Shown in pieces: positions 1 through 7,690 of a stretch of DNA of 48,663 bases; the stretch's first letter is position 1, and every line of letters starts with the position of its first letter. This DNA comes from Oscillospiraceae bacterium. GTDB lineage: Bacteria > Bacillota > Clostridia > Oscillospirales > CAG-272. Under the pieces are notes generated by a model that saw nothing but the letters and a program-made list of their open reading frames with translations, ran no database searches and was not told the DNA's origin. The translations under genes were made by a program, and so were the position numbers. Location of the stretch: contig SVTW01000011.1 in NCBI GenBank assembly GCA_015063585.1, positions 1 to 48,663 on the forward strand, written 5' to 3'.

Positions 1-125
1 TTTGCTTTGCGGCTAAACACCGCAATTTTCGACTGCTTTGCAGTCGAAAACCGCAAATTCCGCGCTACAAAAAAGCCTACCGTCGGCTTTTTTGAGCAGA
101 GGCTGCGCCAATGACGCAGCCTCTT
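1..125. repeat. Hairpin-rich dispersed repeat, copy A
   Basis: This 125-bp element recurs in inverted orientation at 16461-16585 with 4 mismatches, and the first 102 bp are identical. It contains a TGCGG/CCGCA stem, a perfect 11-bp stem (TTTTCGACTGC/GCAGTCGAAAA) with a 3-nt loop, a stem flanked by six A and six T (AAAAAAGCC/GGCTTTTTT) that would terminate on either strand, and a GAGGCTGCG/CGCAGCCTC hairpin followed by TTTT. It has no coding potential. It lies just past the nadE stop, so it probably ends nadE transcription. It may extend left of the window edge. Confidence 0.85.
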
Positions 126-176
126 TTGAATGATTTAACGCTTGCGCGCCGCGCATCGGATAGGCAGGTCGACCGA

Positions 177-2087
177 TCAGAGTCGTTCGGCCTCCGCCAT
201 CCACAGTGCCGCGGACGCATCGGAGGGCATTTTCCATTGCCCGCGCGGAGAAACACCGATCGATCCGATCTTCGGGCCGTCCGGCATGCAGGAACGCTTG
301 AATTGTTGTGTAAAGAAGCGGCGAATGAAGGTTTTTAACCAACGGCGCAGCGTTTCCTCGTCATAAACCGACTCAAACGCAGCACGTGCCAAACGGTAAA
401 GCTTGGTTGGCGACGCTCCGTAGCGCAACATATGATAAAGATAGAAATCGTGAAGTTCGTAAGGACCGACGAGATCCTCGGTTTTCTGCGCGATCTCTCC
501 GCTCTCATCAGCCGGCAAGAGCTCGGGAGAAACCGGTGTTCCAAGTACGTCACGCAATGCCGCGGCAAGCTTTTCGCCCCCCTGGCGCTCATAACAGTCG
601 GCGGCATGCGCCACAAGATGGCGGACAAGCGTTTTCGGAATGGCTGCATTGACCGCATACATCGACATATGGTCACCGTTATAGGTTGCCCAGCCAAGCG
701 CCAGCTCGGAAAGGTCTCCCGTACCGATCACCATACCGCCGCAATCATTGGCTATATCCATCAGGATCTGCGTGCGCTCACGCGCCTGACTGTTCTCGTA
801 GGTCACGTCTCGCACGTCGGGATCATGCCCGATATCGCGGAAATGCAGGTTTACCGCATCAAAAATATCGACACAGCGGAAATCGACCCCCAGCTCCTCG
901 CAAAGGACCGTGGCATTGTTTTTGGTACGTTTTGTGGTGCCGAAGCAAGGCATGGTAACGGCAAGAATATCCTTGCGCGAACGCCCCAAAGCGTCAATTG
1001 CGCGAACCATTACGAGAAGCGCGAGTGTGGAATCAAGCCCGCCCGAAATACCAAGCACAAGCTTTTTCGCAAAAGCACGCTCCACGCGCTGCTTCAGCCC
1101 CGCGGTCTGCATGGTAAGAATGCTCTCACAACGCGATGCACGCGCGGCGGGATCTTCGGGAATAAAGGGATGCGGATCGATCACACGCGTCAGCTCGGTT
1201 TCGGAAAGCATCAGAGAAAAGCGGATCTCCTGATAGCTCACACTGTCAAAGCAGGCATTCGCGCGGCGGCGCTCGGATTGCACACGCAATACGTCAATCT
1301 CAGAGATCAGGAGCGATTCACCCGTATACGCGGGTCTCTCGGCAATCGTTTTGCCAAGCTCGGCAAGCAAGGCGTGTCCTCCGAATACAAGATCGGTCGT
1401 GGATTCGCCCTCCCCTGCGCCCGAGAACAGATAAGCTGTCCGCGTCCGCGCGGTTTGCGCACGGATCAAATCCCGGCGCAAGGTATCAGCCCCCACGCAA
1501 TCACAGATTGCGGCGGGATTGCAGATCAGCGTAGCCCCCGCGGCAGCATGGAATACGGCTGGTGCAAGCGGTGCGGCGAGATCGGAGCCGATCTCCACCG
1601 CAATGCGAAGCGCGGACACCTCGGCACACGTAAAGAGCAGATCACGGCCTACCGGCACGTCCTGTCCGTCAAATTTTATGGTTGTGCAAGGGTCGTCAAA
1701 GCAAAAATAACGGCTGTCGCCAAGCTCCTCGGATGGATAGGACTTCGGTACAAAGCCCAAAATCTGTCCACCGCGGCAAACAGCGGCAACGTTGCAGAGC
1801 GCGGAGCCAATTGCCAACGGAAGCCCCACCACCGAAATCAGATTCATGTCACGCGTTTTGGCAACGAAACGCTCAAGTGCGGCATGTGCCGCATCGATCA
1901 ACGACTCTGAGAAAAAGAGATCCCCACAGGTCGCGCCCGTAAGCCCCAACTCGGGAAATACCAATACCCGAACTCCTTCCCGATCCGCCAGGTCGGCAAG
2001 CCGCAGCATCTCGGCAACGTTGTATTGCGGGTCGGCAACCCGAATTTTGGGAACGGCGGCACAAACCTTAATAAAACCGTTTTTCAT
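177..2087 (-). CDS. nadE: NAD+ synthase, glutamine-dependent type, with altered glutaminase site
   Basis: A 636-aa, two-domain NAD synthetase that amidates deamido-NAD+ to NAD+ in the cytoplasm. Residues 1 to about 270 form a nitrilase/CN-hydrolase glutaminase domain. It keeps the catalytic Glu (FPELGLTG, Glu46) and Lys (GFVPKSYPS, Lys115). The segment that normally reads EICEDLW reads EIGSDL here, so the nucleophilic cysteine is Gly167 (codon GGC at 1587-1589). The C-terminal synthetase domain has the PP-loop ISGGLDS near residue 347. The ATG at 2087 is chosen because AAGGA lies just upstream; the open frame reaches 2105 only through a TTG. Length is normal for the family. The synthetase assignment is firm. 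Use of glutamine as nitrogen donor is doubtful, so the enzyme may depend on free ammonia. Confidence 0.93.
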   Translation of the reverse strand: MKNGFIKVCAAVPKIRVADPQYNVAEMLRLADLADREGVRVLVFPELGLTGATCGDLFFSESLIDAAHAALERFVAKTRDMNLISVVGLPLAIGSALCNVAAVCRGGQILGFVPKSYPSEELGDSRYFCFDDPCTTIKFDGQDVPVGRDLLFTCAEVSALRIAVEIGSDLAAPLAPAVFHAAAGATLICNPAAICDCVGADTLRRDLIRAQTARTRTAYLFSGAGEGESTTDLVFGGHALLAELGKTIAERPAYTGESLLISEIDVLRVQSERRRANACFDSVSYQEIRFSLMLSETELTRVIDPHPFIPEDPAARASRCESILTMQTAGLKQRVERAFAKKLVLGISGGLDSTLALLVMVRAIDALGRSRKDILAVTMPCFGTTKRTKNNATVLCEELGVDFRCVDIFDAVNLHFRDIGHDPDVRDVTYENSQARERTQILMDIANDCGGMVIGTGDLSELALGWATYNGDHMSMYAVNAAIPKTLVRHLVAHAADCYERQGGEKLAAALRDVLGTPVSPELLPADESGEIAQKTEDLVGPYELHDFYLYHMLRYGASPTKLYRLARAAFESVYDEETLRRWLKTFIRRFFTQQFKRSCMPDGPKIGSIGVSPRGQWKMPSDASAALWMAEAERL

Positions 2088-2124
2088 AGTGCTGTGTCCT
2101 TTCAAAAAGACTTTTACATCTTCT

Positions 2125-2153
2125 ATTATACTCTATTTTTTTCCGAATTGCAA
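2125..2153 (-). promoter_or_regulatory. Putative sigma-A promoter of nadE
   Basis: On the minus strand TTGCAA is followed after 17 nt by TATAAT, about 40 nt upstream of the nadE start. Both boxes are close to consensus and the spacing is ideal. Confidence 0.7.
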
Positions 2154-2201
2154 GATGCATTTCAATTTTTCCCAATCCGCTTTCGCAATGATCGAAAAAA
2201 C

Positions 2202-2230
2202 TTGACAAAAGCTCGGCTTTTTCGTATAAT
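2202..2230 (+). promoter_or_regulatory. Consensus promoter reading rightward, antisense to acpP
   Basis: TTGACA, 17 nt and TATAAT match consensus perfectly on the plus strand, with a start expected near 2237. Transcription from here runs antisense through all of acpP. The first plus-strand gene reached is comEC at 2686, for which I find no closer promoter. The spacer holds a short AAAGC/GCTTT hairpin that may also be part of the acpP terminator. Confidence 0.65.
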
Positions 2231-2275
2231 AAAGAAAACAGACGACTCCTGCCGCCTGCCCTCTTTATGTTGCAA

Positions 2276-2506
2276 TTATTTGTTTTGCTGTGCTTCGAGA
2301 TACTTCACAACATCATTGATGGTGATGAATTTGTGAATGTCGTCGTCCTCGATCTCAATATCGAATTTGTCTTCGCAAAGCATTACGAGATCGGCAAGCT
2401 CGATCGAGTTGATACCGAGATCGTTTGCAAGCTCGGATTCGGGCTTGATCTCTTCGGGGTCGAGTTGAAGTTCTTCCACCAAAATATTCTTCAGTGTTTC
2501 AAACAT
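2276..2506 (-). CDS. acpP: Acyl carrier protein
   Basis: A 76-aa acidic acyl carrier protein that holds growing acyl chains on a 4'-phosphopantetheine arm during fatty acid synthesis. The attachment serine is Ser34 in DLGINSIELAD; the usual DSL is NSI here, a conservative variant. The three-helix layout and length are typical. A strong GGAGGA ribosome site precedes the ATG. The gene stands alone rather than in a fab operon, and it has its own consensus promoter. It could be a second, specialised carrier protein, since no fatty-acid genes lie nearby. Confidence 0.92.
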   Translation of the reverse strand: MFETLKNILVEELQLDPEEIKPESELANDLGINSIELADLVMLCEDKFDIEIEDDDIHKFITINDVVKYLEAQQNK

Positions 2507-2569
2507 TGCGATTGCTCCTCCAATAAAAAATTTGGCACCAATGCCGTTTTTTTCACGTGTTACCTAATT

Positions 2570-2598
2570 ATTATACAACAAAGTTCTCGTTTTGTCAA
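2570..2598 (-). promoter_or_regulatory. Consensus promoter of acpP
   Basis: On the minus strand TTGACA, 17 nt and TATAAT lie about 60 nt upstream of the acpP start. This is a perfect housekeeping promoter facing the plus-strand promoter at 2202-2230. Confidence 0.8.
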
Positions 2599-2685
2599 GA
2601 ACAATCTTTCCCCTTTTTCATTTTTTTATTTTTGTTTTCAAAGCCGTAATTTCATCAGCGAAAAAAATTACGAGAAAGGAGCTTT

Positions 2686-4614
2686 ATGCATCTCTTTTAC
2701 CGTCGTCCGCTTGCGTTTGCGGCAACCCTGTTTACGCTATCCGCCGTGTTTGCTTTTCGAATGGATGGTAGACTAAAGCTCGCTCTGATCGCGCTTTTCG
2801 CGGTCTCCTTTTTCATTGCTTTTCTGCTGTACTTTTTAAAGCACAGAACTGCGCGCCGCTTTTGCGTCCTGCTCTGTCTCGGTGCCGTGCTACTCTCTCT
2901 CCTTGCCTCCCACCTATTCTTTCAATGCCGTTATCAATCGCTCCGTGCCAAAACGGGCGACGAATGCCGTGCCGAGGGCTACGTGCTTGAACGCATAAGC
3001 GGCGAGCCCTTTTACAGCGCCTTGCGCGTCCACGTAACAAGCCTTGACGGGGAGCCTGCATCCTTTGACGCCATTTTGGAGATGGAATTTCCATCGTCAC
3101 TCCAGCTCGGTGACGGTTTCACCGTGACCGCAATTCCGCGCGAATACACCGCTGAGGAAACCTTTGAGGAGGAAACCTTTCGCCTCTCGGACGGTTGCTT
3201 TCTAATTTTAACGGTCAAGGATCGTGAAAATTGTGTGCGAACCGAAAAACAGCACCCGAATATTGGTCTGTTTTCGGCGGCTCTGAATCAAAGACTGTCC
3301 TTTTTGCTCCGCGAAACGGTTGGCGGCGAGGCAGGTGGGCTTTGCGCGGCACCTCTGTTCGGAAACCGCACGTGGCTCTCGGACACGACCGCGCTCGCGT
3401 TTCGTCGCGCGGGGATTTCCCATCTTTTGGCGCTCAGCGGCTTGCATGTTTCCATTCTGATCGCGTTTCTGGAGTTTTTGCTCCGTCGGCTTCACACACC
3501 GCGCAAGCTCCGCGCCGTTTTGATCCCGCTATTTGCGATCGGATATCTCCTGCTCACAGGATGCGCCGTTTCAACCTGCCGTGCGGTACTGATGGTTTGC
3601 GTATTATACCTTGCCCTGCTCGGCGGCTCTCGTTATGATGCCTTCACGGCACTTTCGGTCCTTCTCGCGCTGATCCTGTTATTTCAACCGTGGTCTGTTT
3701 GCGATCTCTCGCTGTGGATGTCCTTTCTGTCCGCCGCTTCCATCATTATTTTCACGCCGGCGCTCTCCGCCGCGCTTGAAGAAAAAGCATTTTTGCAACG
3801 CTTACCCCGCCTGTTATCGAAAATGCTCATAGCCATACTCACGGCAATTTTTGTAGGCGTGGTTGCAAATTTCGCACTTTTCCTGCTCTCCGCCGCGGTA
3901 TTTGGGGAGATTTCCCTTGCCTCTATTCCCGCAACCCTTCTGCTCTCGATCCCGATCACCTGCCTGCTCGTTTGCGCGGTGTTCTGTCTCCTTTTCCCGT
4001 TTCTGCCGTTCCTGCCTCTCGTTTGTGAAACACTCGCGGATCTGCACTTGGCGGTAGCCTCCTTCTTTTCCTCCATAGAAGCGGTGATGCTTCCCGTAAA
4101 TGACCTTCCAACGCAACTGGTTCTACTCCTGCTGACGCTGGTTCTCATTGCAATTGCGACCCTGCCGCTTCGCCGACCGCTCAAATGGATGGTATGCCTG
4201 CTTCCCACCTTGTTCGCCATTGCCGTGATCACATCGGTGTACGTCACGCAATTTTCTCCGCAATATCACGCCAAAACACAGATCCTGACCAACTATTTCG
4301 GTGAGATCGAACTACGCACCGAACACGGTGAGGCGGTTTTGATCAATCGGGTGCGAAATAACGCGTCGGAGGCATATGAGATCAAGCATGCCGCTCTGGA
4401 GGCGCGATGCACCGACATTGATCATCTCATTTTCACACGCTATTACAATCAGTCCACCTATTTTCTCTCCCGTCTCTGTACAACCATGCGCGTAGAGGTT
4501 TTGCATCTTCCGATTCCTACCAACGCGCGTGAGGAAGCGATCGCTGCCCGCGTGGAGCAGGAGGCATCGCTTTACGGAGTCCGTGTTGTATATGATGCGC
4601 ACGGGTGGAAATAA
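2686..4614 (+). CDS. comEC: ComEC/Rec2-family DNA-uptake channel protein
   Basis: A 642-aa polytopic membrane protein of the ComEC family, which forms the channel that carries single-stranded DNA across the membrane in competent bacteria. The first 75 residues hold membrane segments followed by a soluble DUF4131-type region (about 75-190). The Competence domain follows with its signature LLALSGLHVSILIA (near residue 250) and 8 or so membrane helices. The C-terminal part (about 530-642) resembles the usual metallo-beta-lactamase-like domain, but the HxHxDH metal site is absent: the expected position reads IFTRYYNQS. The protein is also shorter than typical ComEC proteins of about 750 aa. GAAAGGAG precedes the ATG. 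No other competence gene is present in the window. Confidence 0.85.
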   Translation: MHLFYRRPLAFAATLFTLSAVFAFRMDGRLKLALIALFAVSFFIAFLLYFLKHRTARRFCVLLCLGAVLLSLLASHLFFQCRYQSLRAKTGDECRAEGYVLERISGEPFYSALRVHVTSLDGEPASFDAILEMEFPSSLQLGDGFTVTAIPREYTAEETFEEETFRLSDGCFLILTVKDRENCVRTEKQHPNIGLFSAALNQRLSFLLRETVGGEAGGLCAAPLFGNRTWLSDTTALAFRRAGISHLLALSGLHVSILIAFLEFLLRRLHTPRKLRAVLIPLFAIGYLLLTGCAVSTCRAVLMVCVLYLALLGGSRYDAFTALSVLLALILLFQPWSVCDLSLWMSFLSAASIIIFTPALSAALEEKAFLQRLPRLLSKMLIAILTAIFVGVVANFALFLLSAAVFGEISLASIPATLLLSIPITCLLVCAVFCLLFPFLPFLPLVCETLADLHLAVASFFSSIEAVMLPVNDLPTQLVLLLLTLVLIAIATLPLRRPLKWMVCLLPTLFAIAVITSVYVTQFSPQYHAKTQILTNYFGEIELRTEHGEAVLINRVRNNASEAYEIKHAALEARCTDIDHLIFTRYYNQSTYFLSRLCTTMRVEVLHLPIPTNAREEAIAARVEQEASLYGVRVVYDAHGWK

Positions 4615-4695
4615 AAGCAACCAAATAATGGATGTATAAGCCGATGTGATATTCGTCAATACTTTTCATGAAGCCAAAAACGGAGTTTTCATGGA

Positions 4696-5469
4696 ATGTA
4701 TTATAATAAAGTAGAAATCTGCGGCGTAAATACCGCAAACCTGAAGGTTTTAACCGACGAAGAAAAACGCGAATTGCTGTTGCGTGCACGAAACGGCGAT
4801 GAAACGGCTCGTGCAGAGCTGATCAGCGGAAATTTGCGCTTGGTGCTTTCGATCATTCAGCGCTTTTCGGGCAGACGCGAAAACGCGGACGATCTGTTTC
4901 AGGTGGGTTGCATCGGACTTGTAAAAGCGGTGGACCATTTTAACATTGACATGGACGTGAAATTTTCCACCTATGCCGTTCCGATGATCATTGGAGAGAT
5001 CAGACGCTATCTGCGCGATAACAATGCGATCCGCATCAGCCGATCGGTACGCGACCTTGCCTATCGGGCATTGCAGGCACGGGAGGAATTGTTAAATGCA
5101 AAGGAAAGTGAACCAACGGTCGATGAAATTGCCGCAAAGCTGGGAGAAAAAAAAGAAGCCGTTATGCACGCAATGGAGGCAATTGTCGAGCCGATCTCGC
5201 TTTATGAACCGGTCTACAGCGATAACGGCGACTCGCTCTACCTGATGGATCAGCTTGCCGACTCCTCAAACGGTGATGAAACATGGCTGGAAAATATTGT
5301 TCTGCGTGAGGCGATGAACCGCCTTTCCGAGCGCGAGCGAAAGATCATCAACCTGCGCTTTTACCGCAACAAGACCCAGATGGAGATCGCCGAGGAGATC
5401 GGAATCTCACAGGCACAGGTCTCTCGATTGGAAAAGGCAACGTTGGAAAAAATTCGCAAACAGTTATAA
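4696..5469 (+). CDS. sigG: RNA polymerase sporulation sigma factor SigG
   Basis: A 257-aa sigma-70 family protein that directs late forespore transcription. The N-terminus carries the SigG hallmark NKVEICGV (residues 4-11), the region bound by the anti-sigma factor Gin/CsfB in Bacillus. Region 2 contains DDLFQVGCIGL and KFSTYAVPMIIGEIRRYLRD, and region 4 contains GISQAQVSRLEKA, all as in Bacillus SigG. The start at 4696 has GGAG 10 nt upstream. An out-of-frame ATG at 4691 opens a 7-codon frame that overlaps the start. A GTATA at 4634 could be the -35 of a SigF promoter, but no good -10 follows. The gene is not next to spoIIGA-sigE as in Bacillus; it follows comEC. It ends in a strong hairpin shared with fucO. 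Confidence 0.95.
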   Translation: MYYNKVEICGVNTANLKVLTDEEKRELLLRARNGDETARAELISGNLRLVLSIIQRFSGRRENADDLFQVGCIGLVKAVDHFNIDMDVKFSTYAVPMIIGEIRRYLRDNNAIRISRSVRDLAYRALQAREELLNAKESEPTVDEIAAKLGEKKEAVMHAMEAIVEPISLYEPVYSDNGDSLYLMDQLADSSNGDETWLENIVLREAMNRLSERERKIINLRFYRNKTQMEIAEEIGISQAQVSRLEKATLEKIRKQL

Positions 5470-5480
5470 TGATACAGAAC

Positions 5481-5529
5481 AATCACATGAGGGGGCAGAC
5501 GCAATTTGCGTCTGCCCCCTCATGTGATT
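5481..5529. terminator. Bidirectional terminator between sigG and fucO
   Basis: A perfect 24-bp inverted repeat around a single central base. Its core is GGGGGCAGACGC/GCGTCTGCCCCC and its ends are AATCACATG/CATGTGATT. It lies between two convergent genes, so it can stop both transcripts, although the T-tracts are short. Confidence 0.8.
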
Positions 5530-5538
5530 TAAGAGAGA

Positions 5539-6684
5539 TTACATCAGCGACTTATAAAGCGCGATGATATCCTCGAGTGTGGGATCCTTCGGGTTGCCGG
5601 GGCGGCAAGCGTCTGCCATAGCCGACTCCGCGAGGAATAGAACGTCCTCATCCTTGGCAATTGCCTTGAGATCCTGCGGGATTCCAACATCGATCGAAAG
5701 CTGACGAACCGCGTCAACAGCCGCACGGCGGTATTCCTCCTGCGTCATGTTCTCGGTTCCCGCAACGCCCATTGCCTTGGCAATGTCACGGTACTTCTCG
5801 CCCGTCTCAGATGCGTTGTATTCCATAACCGTGGGAAGCAGGATCGCGTTTGCGACACCGTGGGGGGTATCATAAACCGCGCCGAGCGAGTGCGCCATGG
5901 AGTGAACAATGCCGAGACCAACGTTTGAAAAGCCCATGCCCGCGATATACTGTCCCAGTGCCATGCCCTCTCTGCCCTCCTTGGTGTTCGCAACTGCGCC
6001 ACGCAGGCTCTTTGCGATCAGCTCAATTGCTTTGAGGTGGAACATATCGGTCATTTCCCATGCGCCCTTGGTAATGTAGCCTTCAATCGCATGCGTCAGC
6101 GCGTCCATACCCGTAGCGGCAGTCAAGCCCTTGGGCATCGTGCTCATCATTTCCGAGTCAATGATCGCAACAACGGGAATATCATGTACGTCAACGCACA
6201 CGAACTTTCTCTTTTTCTCAACGTCGGTAATAACGTAGTTGATGGTTACCTCAGCAGCGGTTCCTGCCGTTGTGGGGATCGCAATGATCGGAACAGAGGG
6301 ATTCTTCGTGGGAGCTACGCCCTCCAACGAACGTACGTCCTCAAATTCGGGATTTGCGATGATGATACCGATTGCCTTACAGGTATCCATCGACGAACCG
6401 CCACCGATTGCGATCAGATAATCGGCACCGCTCTTTTTGTAAGCCGCAACACCGCTCTGCACGTTCTCAATGGTGGGATTCGGCTTGATATCGGAATAGA
6501 CCTCATAGGAAAGTCCCGCGCCGTCCAGCACGTCGAGTACCTTTTGCGTTACACCGAACTTGATCAGATCAGGGTCGGAGCAAACGAGCGCCTTGCAAAG
6601 ACCTCTGCCCTTTACCTCTCCTACGATCTCCTTGATCGAACCCGCGCCGTGATAGGATGTTTCGTTGAGTACAATTCTTGCCAT
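5539..6684 (-). CDS. fucO: Iron-dependent alcohol dehydrogenase, lactaldehyde reductase type
   Basis: A 381-aa group III (iron-containing) alcohol dehydrogenase that closely resembles E. coli FucO along its whole length. FucO reduces L-lactaldehyde to 1,2-propanediol with NADH during fucose or rhamnose fermentation. The NAD-binding IAIGGGSSMDTCKAIG, the IPTTAGTAAEVT block and the iron ligands Asp194, His198, His261 and His275 (GMDALTHAIE and VHSMAHSLG...TPHG) are all present. AAAGGAG precedes the ATG. No fucose or rhamnose genes are adjacent. The true substrate could be another short-chain alcohol or aldehyde. Confidence 0.88.
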   Translation of the reverse strand: MARIVLNETSYHGAGSIKEIVGEVKGRGLCKALVCSDPDLIKFGVTQKVLDVLDGAGLSYEVYSDIKPNPTIENVQSGVAAYKKSGADYLIAIGGGSSMDTCKAIGIIIANPEFEDVRSLEGVAPTKNPSVPIIAIPTTAGTAAEVTINYVITDVEKKRKFVCVDVHDIPVVAIIDSEMMSTMPKGLTAATGMDALTHAIEGYITKGAWEMTDMFHLKAIELIAKSLRGAVANTKEGREGMALGQYIAGMGFSNVGLGIVHSMAHSLGAVYDTPHGVANAILLPTVMEYNASETGEKYRDIAKAMGVAGTENMTQEEYRRAAVDAVRQLSIDVGIPQDLKAIAKDEDVLFLAESAMADACRPGNPKDPTLEDIIALYKSLM

Positions 6685-6762
6685 AATTTTTGTTCTCCTT
6701 TGTTTGTTAGTTTTTTATATAAGATCATATAGGCTTTATATAATCATTATCTTCGGGTAATT

Positions 6763-7611
6763 TCAGTTGTTGTCCGCAAGCCCTGCCGGGGTCGGTTGCT
6801 CCAGCGCATAAAATACATCCTTGCATCTTGCGAAGATCTCACGCAAATCATATTTGAGCTGCCCCGCATAAGGCCGTTTATCCGCCGCAACACCGTATGC
6901 CTCAATGCCAAGCTTTTCGGCAATGTAGAGGGCGCGGTACAAATGATATTCCTGTGTTACGATCACAACGCGCTGAAAGCGCCAAACCTTCAAAAGCCGC
7001 GCTACACTGTCATAGGTGGAAAGTCCCATTGGGTCGGTCAGAATCGCCTCCTCCGGAACACCGCTTGCCATTGCCGCCTTTCGCATAGCTCCGGTCTCGT
7101 CATAATAGACCGACCGGCTGTCACCGCTCATCAGGATCGCATCTCCGATTCCCGCCTGATACAGCGCCACGGCAGTGCTGACTCGGTCGTCAAGCATAGG
7201 GCTGAGGCGTCCGTCGGGATAAACGCGGCACCCAAGCACCAAAATACAGTCAAATGCCCCCTCCATCTCGGTCAGATCCTCTACCGTCACGATCCGCCCG
7301 TCGGTCTTATCGCAAACAGCCGCGCTGACCGTGCATAGGAGCGCGAAGGACAAAATGCCCAGACAAATGAAAAAACTGCACACGGGAATCAGCCGCCGGC
7401 GGGTAAATTTCCAAACCCGCGAAACGAGCGGTCGCCATGGGATCTTAGCGATTCTTGCAATTGCGCCCTTCCACGGAATTGCGCCAAAGAAAGCCGTAAC
7501 CGATCGCAATATGCGCTTGCAGGATCCCCAAAATTGGGACAGCAGGCGATGGCGAGCAGGCTTTTCGCATGGTTCTTGGCTCACCGGATCCTCTTTTTTT
7601 CTTTTTTTCAA
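6763..7611 (-). CDS. ElyC/SanA/YdcF-family (DUF218) membrane protein
   Basis: A 282-aa protein with a basic N-terminal stretch (1-70), one membrane segment (about 73-97) and an extracytoplasmic DUF218 domain (about 118-270). The domain has the family motifs DCILVLGCRVYPDGRLSP, GVPEEAI, STYDSVARL and EYHLYRAL. Relatives SanA and ElyC affect envelope integrity and peptidoglycan precursor use in enterobacteria; the biochemical reaction is not settled. The start is a TTG at 7611, decided by an AAAAGGAGG site (7619-7627) 7 nt upstream. The gene follows the CotH array on the same strand after 79 nt and may be the last gene of that transcript. Confidence 0.8.
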   Translation of the reverse strand: MKKRKKEDPVSQEPCEKPARHRLLSQFWGSCKRILRSVTAFFGAIPWKGAIARIAKIPWRPLVSRVWKFTRRRLIPVCSFFICLGILSFALLCTVSAAVCDKTDGRIVTVEDLTEMEGAFDCILVLGCRVYPDGRLSPMLDDRVSTAVALYQAGIGDAILMSGDSRSVYYDETGAMRKAAMASGVPEEAILTDPMGLSTYDSVARLLKVWRFQRVVIVTQEYHLYRALYIAEKLGIEAYGVAADKRPYAGQLKYDLREIFARCKDVFYALEQPTPAGLADNN

Positions 7612-7690
7612 TCGTTCGCCTCCTTTTGAAATATCCGATTTACCATCAGTATATTCTCACACAAACGGAAAATCACCATCGGAATGCAGG

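Noticed and set aside
432-1910. A 492-codon plus-strand frame opposite nadE
   Set aside because: It is the complementary shadow of nadE: low-complexity basic translation, no ribosome site, and the nadE frame has clear family motifs.
4634-4665. SigF promoter of sigG
   Set aside because: GTATA is present but the spaced -10 does not match GGnnAnAnT well enough to call.
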